Assembly (NCBI GenBank): GCA_964036295.1
Contig: OZ038470.1
Coordinates: forward strand, 7,965,078-8,029,077
Reading direction: 5' to 3'
DNA: 64,000 nucleotides
Source of the DNA: Plumapathes pennacea
Lineage: Eukaryota > Cnidaria > Anthozoa > Antipatharia > Myriopathidae
Shown here: positions 10,301-23,500 of the stretch, piece by piece
Layout of the letters: every line of letters starts with the position of its first letter
Position numbering within the stretch: the first letter of the stretch is position 1
Made by a program: the position numbers and the translations under genes
Notes under the pieces: generated by a model
Told to the model about the DNA's origin: nothing
Seen by the model: only the letters and a program-made list of their open reading frames with translations
Databases searched by the model: none

Positions 10301-13300
10301 ATTCAGATGTTTTCGAACAGTTTTCAAGAAGCGTACAAAATCTACACACCATGGTCCACAAGATGTTCAGAGTACCCAAGAATCCTTCTGGAAAACGACG
10401 ACTGGAGAACTCCTTAAAATATGAAAGATAGTATTACAACATGCAATAAGACTATATGATGTGCATAAGACTGGTCACATGACCAAAATCCACCACGTGA
10501 CTGAAAATTCATCACCTCAGGTTTTTAAGTGCGAGAAATGAAAAGAGCATCACAAAATATGTTTAAATGCACAATTTCAGGTTATAGCATATATGTATCA
10601 AATTTGGCAAGGCCTTGAGCGTCCAAGCAACTTTTCCGATACAAATCTTCTTTATATTTCTGAACTTTCAAGTCCTACCAAATTCGATCTATAAATGCTG
10701 CGAGCCTGAAATTTTGCATTTCTACATATTTTTCAAGCTCTTTCCATTTCTGGCACTCAAAAAGCCTGAAACGATGAATTTTGTCACGTGGTCGATTTTG
10801 GTCATGTGAACCTGCCTGATGCAACGGCCTATTTGGAAAGTATTGGACGAAAAAAATCAAGGACTTCCAATATGGTAGTCAGAGGAATGATGTTAATACG
10901 TGCAAGTTGTGTTACATGTTACTCACATTGTACCTACCGTTATTGTTCAATAATACATTTGAATGTCCAAATTTATGGTACATTTGACTAGCATGGAAAA
11001 TACGTTCTGTGGTTGCTCCCATGGAATTTCAAGCTAGCATGACTAGAAAGCCCGTTGCAGGGAATAGAATAGCTGGAATTGCGGACCAATGCATTTCTTG
11101 AAATGTTGTCGAAATTAATCACTTTTACGTCAGCCGTAAATCCCTTTCAATACAATACATAGCTATATTTATCCACGATAATGTAAGAGCTTGATGGGTC
11201 GTAACTTAACAAAGAGATAAAACGTATCTATAAAATTGAAACTAACATTTACAAACGTAAATACTAATATATACAGTATGGTGAATACTATAAAGGGATG
11301 TTAATACAGTCGAACCTCGCTATGTCGAACTTGGATAATTCGAAATCCCCGTTATTTCTAAGTCAAGCCGAATCCCCGTGGATATATTTTCAGTCATTTA
11401 CTATCGGCTATTTCGAAACCCCACTATTTCGAACTTTTTTTCACGTCCGTGGGACTTTAAAATAGCGGGGTTTGACTGTAGATATTTACCTAAGATAACA
11501 CAAAAAAACTCAGCAATAATATGTTCGTGTACATTATCTATGTACTGGTGGTTTGTATACAACTATCCCTTGGGTGTACCATAACTAATTGAGTCGAGTT
11601 CTCACAACATAAAATGACTTTTTACGTGTAAATTCGTTCTTTACTCAATAAAAACGGCTTACCAGTAACTTTTATCTTTGGCAGTGGACGTTCTATGTGG
11701 TTCAGGAAACGTCTTGCCTGAGAGTGGACATGTTCTGAAGAACTGTGTTCCACGAAAACAAAAGCTGAATCACTCTTGGTGTAGGAACCCATGGAAGTGA
11801 TCTTTTCGTAAAGTACAAACTCCACGCTTGACACCGAGGCAGCAGGACCTGGCGAAACGATGGAGAACTCCCCCAAAGCAGATGCCCCAGGAAATATTGA
11901 ATTCGCCAGTTTCCAACCAGTGCGTGTCTGGGTACCCTGTAAAGCCTTTACATTCGCTACAATTTTGTAGCATCCTCCATTCTTTATAACATAAGGAAAG
12001 AAATAATATTAAGGAGTCGCCATCGAATGTAAAAAAAACAAACAAACAAACAAACAAAAAACAAAAAACAAAAAAAACTTAAAACATGCAGATCTGAACT
12101 TTAAAAATTGACTTGCACACATACTAAAGGAACTAAAACATGTCATCAATGGATGATGCGAACAAGCTCTCTTGGCTCCCGATTGGATGCACGGGAGGGA
12201 AGAGAGTCTGTCCTCTCCTTCCCCCCTCCACCACATCTCATTCCAAGCCAAGAGAGACTATTTGATAACAGTGATGATGACGATTTCACTCAGGTGGTGC
12301 ATGTTGAGGAAAATGGTGATATTACAATATTACAATAATAATTATGGTGTTCCATAGACTCATGAGGATAATACGTCAGTGCTACTGAAAATGATGAAAC
12401 AGATGAAAGTGCTGATATGCTTGGTGGTGGTGGCAAAGTAATCCAGGTGAATGTAGAGAAGGAAAAAGAAAGATAGCAATGATGAATAATAATGACAGCA
12501 CTCACCACATTTAAAGTATGTCCTTCTTTCACTGCCATACAACAACACAGAATTTCCATGGTCTTTACATTCAAAATGGCTACTTGAAATGTCATCTTCG
12601 AATAACCACTTTCTTGATCACATTTTGATAGAGATGTTGTCATAACTGTGAGGGCAGCATCAGCTGGACTGCTGACTTCAGTGGTGTGCTGACAAATACC
12701 TACAAAAGGATATAAAGGATATAAAAAATCCAGACAATAGAATGGTGAGTAAAAACAGTGTAATTCTTACCAACTTTTGATTGCACCACATTTTCATGGT
12801 TCCATGGTTTCTCTTCGCAGACATGGCGACACTCTGAGGTATCTACAGTACTTGCTTGATCGTTGTCTGATGGCAGGTCACTGCCAATTCCACTGTCTAA
12901 AAATAATACTCAGATGTCACTTCCTACTGCACATGATTGTGAAAGTGACTTATTTAGACAAAGTCACACTGAAGACAATGCTGGTAAGCGGTCTTGTCCA
13001 ATTGTGTTGTGGGGTATTCTGGAACTACCATGGTTACAAGGCTACCTCTATGGCACCTACCCTCTATAAGTATCAGCGATGAGTTTAAGAAGTCATTAAA
13101 AAAAAAGCTGGACCTCAGTTGAGGTCTTCACAAACATTGTGTTGGTGAGTTGTCACACATGGTTTTAGTGGGAGCCTGTTACAGGTCCCTGAAGTCTTTG
13201 TGTTCAAAGATTGCCAATTAAGAACCTCATACCTTGCTCCTGGTTTGCGGTTTCAGCAGTTTTCAAAGCAAGATCTTGATCATCTTGATTTGCACACGTT

Positions 13301-14474
13301 AAACTAAAAAATTGTAAAAGCAGGACAATATTACTACTAGAAATACGATAATCGCAGATACCCCCTCGCTCTGCCATTGATGGGACTTTTACTTTGGTAC
13401 TCCCAACAAGAGTAGCCTTTTGTTTTACCGAAATGTTGACTCAATCTTTTCTTCCAAGTCAAGTGCTACACGCAAAGGAAGGAGAAAAAGAATGGTGCGT
13501 GACGAAGTACGTAATTCCCACGGTCGGCACGTCAAATTAATTCATACAGTCTGCCAAGGACGTTCTCAAAATTTAATACTCAAATTTTGAAGTTGGTCGG
13601 CCGTCGTAGTACGGAAAAAAAGGAACACTGATTTTCTACTTTTGAATTCATAGGTAGTACAATTAAATAGGCTTCCTGTGCGATTTGTTTTTACTCTGGA
13701 CTGCATGCTCCAGACTCAGGCATGCATATTTAATAAGCTCGAATTGTTTTGTATGTGAACCCGCTCAAATTCTCCCCGGCAGAATCAAAGCAAAACTTAA
13801 ACGGTTTACTTCAAATTATACACGGGCTTCAGACCTAGTCATACTTCGAAGGCTTGTGAACGATTCTCGCCTGAATCACCGCATGTCAGATTACAGAATT
13901 TGCTACAGTTTTAGTCTTGAAAGAAAAAGTAAGACCTCTGCTGACTAAATCAGTCATTCAAGACTCCAGGTTCCGATTGCTCTGAGCGAATACGGTAGCC
14001 GAAACTGGCCACAGAAGCGTATTAAAACAATACTTCGAGGGAAAATGATCAGCATACAGATTCTAATACATTCTTGATGTGATCGAGTTACAAGATACGG
14101 GTAGAATATATTTGTTACGGTGATTGTTCGATTTCCACTGACTAACCTTTGTTGCTTTTCCTTTCTGAATAAGTATCTTAGTTTAACACAAAACGGCGTC
14201 TGAAGCTCCCTATTTTCTTTCAAGCGCTGTTCCCTTTGCGGAGCCGTTTCTTCGGTTATAACATGATTGTCGTATTTTCTCTAGACGTATTTGGCTCTGT
14301 TCGATCGTTTCACGATTTCGCCTTGCCCGTGCCTGTTCCCTTCTCTTTTGAAGACGAGCTTCGCGAGACCGTTTTCTTTCAAGTCTTCCAGTTTTCTAAT
14401 TCATTTTCGTGAAAGGAGACGCTAATCAATGATTATTACGTCATTGCCTTAGGCACCTGGCCTAAAAAGTCGTA

Positions 14475-14510
<36 letters not shown>

Positions 14511-17500
14511 ACATTAAATTTCGAGATGGCGACACGCTTGGAATCTTCAAATGAGGCGACTATGCTGCATTAGCGTCGTGAATATTACCCTCGCTTCGCT
14601 CGGGGATAAGAAAAAGAACAAGAAATTGTCTACGTCTACATTGAGCTCATGTGTGGAAAAGATGTAGCATAAATAGCTACAGTGCTCCTGCAGAGACTTT
14701 ATGAAGTGGCAGACCTCTACATACCAACTTATCATGGAGGATTGGAACAGTACTTGCATAAAACAAGGTATCATCTGTAAATTTCCTGTTTCTAGTTTAT
14801 AAACAATGATGAGTAGCAATGATCAGCCATTGATGGTTAGGTTACCTGACTTTGCCAAGTTCCTTAATGAGTGAGTCCTGAGAGCAGCTGCCTGAATAAA
14901 ATGAACAATAATTGTTGAATAACATTTTACAATACCAAAAGAGCTGGGATTTTATTAAATGTGTGCACTTGTGTAAAATCATCATTGTGCATTTCAGGGA
15001 CGTCTGAAACGATGTGGGTTGTTGGGTTAAGACTATAAGATCTATTGATTTAGAAACGACCACACATATTTCCCGAAATCCAAATGTTTGTCATAATAAT
15101 CATGATGGCTATTGCTTTTTTGAATCTCTGTCCTTGTCAAAAACAGCTCCTGGTTTTGGGAGAGACATCTGTAGTTAATCTTAAATACATTTTTTTAGTA
15201 GTGTGAGGTTCATTTTAATATCATTGGGTGTGTTTTGCAGAATGCAGAATGTGACTGCAGTAAGGCTCCGGTCGCACTCATATTAACTTTAACGAAATTA
15301 ATATTGACATTGCATCATTTGAAGTGCAAACAGCGCTTGTCACCAGAAATATACAGTGTATGTCAGCAAGTTGCTACCGGCAAACTGATTGAAGAAGCCG
15401 TCGTATTGCTCTCGATGCTGAGTTATTATTGACTAAACTTCCTTGTGTGACCGGACCCTAATTGAAGAGAAACTAAACTTAACTCTAAACCCAAGGGGCC
15501 CCCAAAAATGTGGGGAAGTTTCCAGCGAATTGTCAAAGGAAACCCGGGTTGGTGACTTAATATTTTGTGGTTGCTGAAACACAAATCAAGAGTTTTCACG
15601 AATTCAGAAAAGCGAGCTGGCACTTCAATCCGGTCGTACTTTATCTTCGATACTGTTTTACCCAACAAATGTCAATATATTTTCATGTGACTTTTCATAC
15701 TTCACGGATTTCGTTCACGGCGACTGAAAACAACAACATGATTCGATCTTCAAATTAGCATTGTCACCTTTGTCATGCAACGCGGCTTGTCTGTGGCATG
15801 TGGCTTCTTTTTCGCACTACATATCGATCCTTTAGAATAAAACCTTCCCCGCGTTGTTCAAAAAGGGTCCCATGCAACCGATTGTTTCGTTTCATTTTAT
15901 TTTGCAAAATACAGTAAGCCCTTCATTTCAGTACAGTCACGTTCTGCATTCTGCCTTCTCCAAAATACACCCGCTGTTTTGATATTTCAAAATCTCTGTT
16001 GGTTAAACAAAGCTTCAAATGCTTCCTTTGCAGTTTACCTCTATCTTCTGAAGAATCGCTATCAGAGGAGTTAGAGCATTCTCCAGTACTGTCTGTCTGT
16101 GGTGCTGGGCTGTCCACATCTGTACTGTCTCCCCCAGTGCTACCACAATCGTCCCAGTCACAGGCAGCAGACGGTGCATCGCTTGGACCACCTAAAAATA
16201 TGGAGCGTTATGAATCCAGTACTCAAACACTAAACAATATAATCAATTCCAAAATTTATAAACAATTCAGTGATGCATGGCATATAAAAACTCACACAGG
16301 ACAAATGTCCCAGCTTGCTAAAAACAATGAGACATTTCTCCTCCTCAGCATGCACCCCACTGTAAGAAGAAACATCTTTCATTTCTGGTGCCCGAGGACT
16401 CCTACATGAATTTAGAATTTTTCTGAGCACTAAAACAGCTGGTATCTGACTTGTCAGAATTTGGCCATTTCTAATCAAAGGCATGTTATGACTGTGAGGA
16501 TTTTACAAGTAGATAATGGCACACACAAATACATGCACAAAACCTTAGTAGGTGACATGTACAGCATGACAAAACAAAACAGCAGTTGACATTCATTCAC
16601 ATGGTCCATTACAAAAATAGTTTTACAGTGTACTGTTTTAATCTTCTTTTGAGCTCGAAGTAAGAAGGCTTGAAGTGTACAATAATAGCAAAATAGAAAA
16701 AAAAAACCGACCTTGGTCACCTTGGCTTGACTCCTCAAAAGCTTGCCGTTTTTGTCCACGACGTGAAGGATCTTTGAAGTGGGATGCAATTAGTTGTTCA
16801 AACACTTTTTTACTGAGTGTCACACAGTTCAGCACTTCCTTGGCGGCCTCTTCTTTAACATCATAGTATCTGAAGTCTGCTTTACGAGCCAAATCGTGCA
16901 TAGTACTCTTAAGTACTACTGAGCAAAGTCCAGCCTTCTTGGACACTATGTGGTAATCAAAGCATGCAATAAAAATTATTAATTTGTAAAGCAATGCACA
17001 ATATTTAAAATGTGTAGGTATAATATTAACAAAAATAATAACAGCACAGAATAAGATGATGCTTCCACCATTTTGATATCACTAGTAGACAGGGGCGTAG
17101 GCAGACTTTTTTGTGTTGCATGCACATAGGGGCAAAGTGAACACCCAAGGTGTAAATCTCAAGAGCAGTCTGGGGGCATGGCCTCTCCCAGAAATTTTTT
17201 AAATGCTATTTCCGGCCATTTCCGTGATATGTTTTGTTCGTGTCAAAACAGGCAATTAACAAGATAAAACATTGCACTGTTTGTCAAGCAATCCAGTTTC
17301 TGCATTAAAAGATATTGTTAGGTTCATATCTGCAAATAATTTCCAATCCAGTTTGCTTCGCAGATCTGTTTTTCTGGACGTTAAAGTGGCATATCAAAAC
17401 AAAAACAGTCTCATGGCCTGGCAAAATGAGGACACATTGTGGCTGCAACATTGTGTCCTTAGATGTTTCAAGGGTGACTAAATGTGCAGTAACATTGTTG

Positions 17501-20500
17501 CACTCTGTACAGACACAACAAATGTTTCTGAAGTTTTCCAGAAATATTTTTCGAGTCCAGGACAAAAATTTGTGTCTGCAACAAATGTTTCACATGGAGT
17601 CTTTAAGCAGGTCTACAAGTACAAACAAACTCAATCATAGCCAAGATTGTATTGTGTTCCAGCTTGACAAAACTTGTTTTGTCCCACCCGAAAACTCTAT
17701 ATTACCGGTAATCATCAGGCCACGTTATACATGATGCCCTCTGATACCCTCATACACAGCAAAGTCTGCCCTGAGAGCTAGAGAGAAATCTGGTCTTCTC
17801 CTCAACATGTCAGTCATTGAAAAGAACATATTATTTTATCTCCTCTGTCTGTGTGTTTCTGATCAAATAGTAAATCATCACATAGGACTTTCTTCTTTGA
17901 GTTAATTGTGCAGAAAGATAAGGAGGCACATGTCCAAAACATGCAGGAAATTGAAAGAAAAAAAACAAACCTGGTATTTTGTCAAATGTGATGGTGCAGT
18001 TATCCACCTGTTGGCACTGAACAGTTCCCCTTCCAACAAACTCCAAATTTAAATCTTTGCCAGAGGTCATTGACAAAGGATAGCATAAAACCAAAATACC
18101 TCCATCGGGTCTGCCCTGCAATTGGAAAAAAATGTTTAAGAAATATATAATGTGTTCCTCTGTAATGTGGCCTCATCTAAACACGTGGGAAGTTGGGAGA
18201 ACTCAAGAGCAGCATAGGACTCTAGTGTTTTTCTAAGCTATCTTTGCAACTGCTTGAAAGAGTTCCACTGTAAACTCAAGTAATTATCACGGTAAAACAA
18301 AATAATATTCTTGTACCAACACAACATAATGTATTTGTAATTGAGAATTTTTCATCACTTCCTTGAAGATCTCAGATGCCATGCATCTTTTACTGAACAG
18401 CAAAAGATAATTCATAGCTCAGTGGTTAAGGCTTCACACCAGTATCATGGAGGTCATGGGTTCGATTCCCATTGAAGCCCAGATTCTTTTTTCTGGGCTA
18501 TCTTTGCAACTGCTTAAGTTGCTTCATAACTGCAAACTTCATAACTTTGTCATCGAATTGCCAATACTTAAATTACCACATTGCCTTTTATAATTTGACA
18601 TCCTGAACATAATCACTTAAGTACGGTGGAGAAAAATCACGCTTCTTCAAGTGCAAAGTCTTAACAAGACGCACAAACGAGAAACACATAAGAAATGTGT
18701 CAAACAAAAACCTTACTGACGCACAAGTTAGCCACCCGTGTTGAAAGAACAAAACATGAGGCGCCAGTTATTGCGAGATTTTAATTCACAAGACGAATGC
18801 GCCCCCAATACATTTTCAATGGATCAAATAATGAGCCACATCCCTTTCATGTCAAATCTGTTTGGCAACCACCGGTTCAAACATCGGTTGCACTTGAGAG
18901 CTATCTTGAAGAGGTCAAGATACAATTGGCAGAAATAAAAATACAACAGCCAAAGCAAAATCGGTCACACAGCAAACGCAAGGCTCGATTGATCTCAAAG
19001 AGCTAAGAAGCGACGCAACAGTCAATCTCAAAAAGGCAGATAAAGGCACAACAACCGTCATCATGAGCAAACAAGACAAAATACATGAGGGTCAAGTCCA
19101 ACGTGATACCCCTCGAAAAGCCTTGGTACAAACTATGTTAAACAGGGTAAACTGTTTGATATCAGAACTGTATCAGGGTAAGCACATTAAGGAAATGACT
19201 AGAAAATGGCTCTCACAAACACCAAAACCCGCCACAAATACCGCAATTTTATACCCTTATGAAAATCCACAAGCCAAATCTGGTCGGAAGACTGATCATT
19301 TCCAGCTGCGAAGGCCCTACAGAAAAATTAAACTGTCGTCTTTTGTCGACAGACTACTTAAGCCAATAGCCAAAACACAGAAGTCATATCCAAAAGATAC
19401 TACAGACTTCATCAACTTCATAGAGAGGACAAACGTCCCAGAACAAGCAACTATTGTATCAATGGACGTTACGAGCCTGTACACAAACATACCACAAGAA
19501 GAGGGAATAAACACAGTGTGCAATGCATACATGGAAATTTCACAGCAATAACCCTCCTATCCAGTTCACCGGAAAAAATTACACATCAGAACTGCTATGG
19601 GCACAAAAATGGTGGTAGCCTTTGCCAGCATTTACATAGCTTCCATAGAAACACAAATTCTAAGCAAGAGTAGCATCAAACCACTTGAATGGAAATGCTT
19701 CATCGATGATATACTCTCTCTGTGGAATAACAACTTGCAGGAAATCGAACAGTTCATCGAGGGTGCTAATCATTTTCACCCCACTATCAAATTCACGGCT
19801 GAAATCTCAAACAAACAAACCACATTTCTGGACACCACCGTTTACAAAAGTGAATGCTTTCTCAATCAATCCATCTTTGATATTCACACCCATTTTAAGT
19901 CGACTGAAACCTTTCAATACATGCATTTTTCCTCTTGCCACCCAGGCGTTACAAAAGTATTCATAAAGGGGGGAACCCTAAGACTCCTAAGAACAAACTC
20001 TTCAAAAACGACATTTGAAGAGCATGTTGCAAATTTCAAAACATGCCTTAAATCAAGAGGTTATCCCAACCACCTAGTAGAGAGAACAATTTCTGGTGTG
20101 GTTTTTACAGAAAGGCAGTCGGCACTTCAACCAGCTGTCAGTGTACAACTTACAAGAGATTTTAATGAAACACTGGCAGCTAATACAAAACCAACCTTTA
20201 TTGAAAACAATATTTACGGAACCTCCTATAACATCTTTTAAGAGAGGCAAATCTCTTAAAGACATGCTCGTCAAAGCAAAATTAAAAAGGTGCAGGAAGC
20301 AAACTACCCACGTCCGCAGGGTGTGCTTGAGTGTTGACAGTAAGCCTGCACAATTGGTCAAAGGGGAAAATCCCTGATCGGACAACCTTGCATGTCAAGT
20401 TGCAGGCAGTTCCAGGAGCCATTTTTTTGATGTGGTTGAGATCTGTAAATAGGTAAAAGGAGAAGGTACATAATTTGTACGGTATAAATCACACAGTTTG

Positions 20501-23500
20501 CTGTTTGTACATAATTGTCCTGCACCTTTTGTTCACTGTTGGTCTGACTCAAGAGGATTCTAGACTCATCCCTTCCCTTTTTAGCGGCTAATTTTGTCAT
20601 GCTCTTTCATCAATAAATTTGGGGTCTGCACTAACTGCTATGGTGCAGTTAAAGACTGCACAGCAACTTCCTTCAAGTTTTGGGATTGTTTTAACAATCC
20701 AGTGCAAAAGGTCAAGAAACTTATCCTATTTGCATGCTTTCATCAATCTTGGACCTGGCAGCTTCTTCCTCCTCCAGTTTGCCAAATCAATATTAAACGT
20801 GATTTTTAATTCAATGTGCATACCTGACAAAGGCAAGCTATCCACTGGGGGCTCCATGCTGCCCATGAATACCCCACTTTCAACCTTACTTTCACTATTA
20901 GGATATTGCTCTTGTACCTGCATTATTCAAAAAATGGTACAGAGTCAAGTCTTTAATAATCTGTATATCCACATTTAGCAAAATTAATTAATTCTTGCTG
21001 TAACTCAATTTTACGCACTGACATAATTATTAGTAGAGGTAATCATTGGTGTGCAAGTTCAATTAACAATTATTAATAGTGCAAGTAATGGAATAGAATT
21101 TTCAAACATTACAAGCACTATTAATCGTTAAATGAATCAGCACACCAATGATTACTAGTTAATAATATAGATGCAAAAATAGACAAGGTGAAGGAAGCCA
21201 TTCCAAAGCAAAACCAACAGTCAATCAATGTCAAACGCATGACTTTTTATTGGACGCTGAAAATTCACGCTGTGGAAATTTGTGTAATGCAAAACTCAAG
21301 TCAACAAGGATCACTGTCTTGAATAGCCTTGAATGAAAGACTGAGTTGACCCTGAGCTTAATGCTATGGAACACGTTATGGATGAAAGTCACCAAACAGC
21401 AGAACCACTGAAATGGCACAACTGGCTGCCGACAATCTCCGAAAGGAAGAGAAACCCAAGTTACGGCAAGTCTATATAGTTATATTTACTTAGCGAAGAT
21501 TAAGAAACCATTGAAGCTTCTGTTCAGTGAAAAAAATGCTATCATATCATGCTTCATGCTTCAAGCTTCAGTCATAAAGTTCTGCAGAGCCGATTGACAC
21601 ATTTGCAAACATTGAGCGACTAAACTTTCACAAACAAGCTTTTCAGCAGAAGAAACTGTATCAAAACTAGAGAAATCAACTTACGAAGTTTCTTGAAGTT
21701 CTTGAAGTTTTAGACTATTCATGCTGCAAATGGCTTGGCACTTTACTGATCTCCAAAGTACCATAACTTGACTTTGGGCTCATAGATTTCCACTTTCATT
21801 CTGACAATAATTCTGCTGGCTCCTCCACAAATTTCTTACAGGCATTAATTTTCATCCATGTTTTAGAGTCAATTTCGTGTGTTTGAATTTCCCAGTTTAA
21901 ACTTTTATGGCTGCTTTGTTTATGTTTTGGGAATCTATCGCTCTTGGCCACCATTTTTTCTCAATGCACAAGTTGAGCTTGTGTGATTGTCTTAAAAAGA
22001 AGTGTGCAAAATTAATATTAATCTGTGCAATTAAATCTGATTAACTACTTTTGCACATCTAATTAACCTTTTTTGCACACTTGCACACTAATTTAAATAT
22101 AACACCCCTGTTCTCAGCCAATCAGAATCGAGTATTTTTGCATCTATATTATTATCAGAAAAACAACGAGTTCAGCTAAATTGGCAAATGGTTTAAACCC
22201 AGGAGTGTGAACAGGAGGTTGGTTGTGATCGTCTGGGTTAGAGTAGTCTCCAGAAAGACTGTTGTTGGTGACTGACGTTTTGACTCCCTGAGCGGAAGTC
22301 ATCTTCAGAGTCAAGTGGAAGTATTCGTCAGATTGCGGTTTTTATGTCTCCCTGGTTGTTGAAGTGATTGGTCTGTTTTGTCAGTTTATGGTTGGTCGAG
22401 TTGGCTTGGTTGTGTTTTGTTATTGCCATCAGTGGATGTTCTGTTGTCCTGTCAATTTGTCTATTGTTCGTTCAGTTGCGTTTGATGTCATCTATCAGTC
22501 GTTTGTAAGGTGCAGGTAATTGTTGGCATCTGTTGAGGGTGTCTCAAAAACTAAGACCTAAGTCCTAAGACCTAAGACCTCGAAAACCAAGACCCCCAGA
22601 AATATGCTCAGCGAAACGCTTGATTCGCCTCGGAATTGTTTTTACCAGAAGCTGGTTGTGTGACACTTCAAACAATGCGGTATTTTTAGACGTTTGGCAA
22701 TGATTCCAAAGGGTCTTAGTTTTCGAGATCTCAAAAACTAAGACCCCCAAAAATATGCTCAGCGAAATGCTCGATTCATCTCGGAATTGCTTTTTGGGCC
22801 GTAAGCAGTGAGGACTACATAAGTAGAAATAACGTATAATTACGGAGCTCTATTTGTTCTTCAAAATGTACAATATCTTCAAATACAGATAATAGAATTA
22901 TTGTCCATTAATGCAACGCAGACAACACACTGCGTCTTGCTTATCATGTTGTACATCAGGGATTGGTTTAAACCTAATTAAAGGCTCTATTCAAGTCTGG
23001 AAAATCCTATGATGTTATGGCTAGACATTCGGTCACAAGATTTACAGATGACCAAGTTTTCAAACAGTTCTGTCTAGAATTTCTCCCCACAAACTGATCA
23101 TTGAAAATTCGTACCCACGTGCAATGACAAGTATGGCATTCAAACTACCAATATTTTCCCGAAAGAAACCCCCTGAAAGCAACGATCTACCTGGATTCCG
23201 GTATACAGACCTGCAGCATTTGACGAATCGAGGGGGTTCGCTGAGCATATTTTTGGGGTTCTTAGTTTTTGAGATCTCGAAAACTAAGACCTTTTGGAAT
23301 CATTGCCAAATGTCTAAAAATACCGCATTGTTTGAAGTGTCACACAACCAGTTTCCAATAAAAACAATTCCGAGGCAAATCGAGCGTTTCGCTGAGCATA
23401 TTTTCAGGGGTCTTAGTTTTCGAGGTATTAGGTCTTAGGACTTAGGTCTTAGTTTTCCAGACACCCCATCTGTTGAGTGGTTTCTGTTCTAAGTTTGTGT

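Noticed and set aside
10008-10379. Minus-strand 123-codon open frame
   Set aside because: The phase of the neighbouring exons selects another frame in the short exon 10350-10412; the long frame does not join to either neighbour.
12108-12357. Plus-strand open frames with acidic and Pro-rich words
   Set aside because: They sit opposite an intron of the minus-strand gene and have no splice context or recognisable motif.
13685-13948. Plus-strand 87-codon open frame
   Set aside because: No splice partners, no family motif, and opposite the intron of a well-supported gene.
16039-18115. Rel-homology (NF-kappa-B-like) domain in the 974-residue protein
   Set aside because: VTLSKKVFEQL resembles a short Rel-domain stretch, but the DNA-contact loop and the other Rel landmarks are absent, so the likeness is too weak to call.
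18412-18490. tRNA gene
   Set aside because: A- and B-boxes are present but no acceptor stem or plausible anticodon arm closes, so a SINE-type unit fits better.
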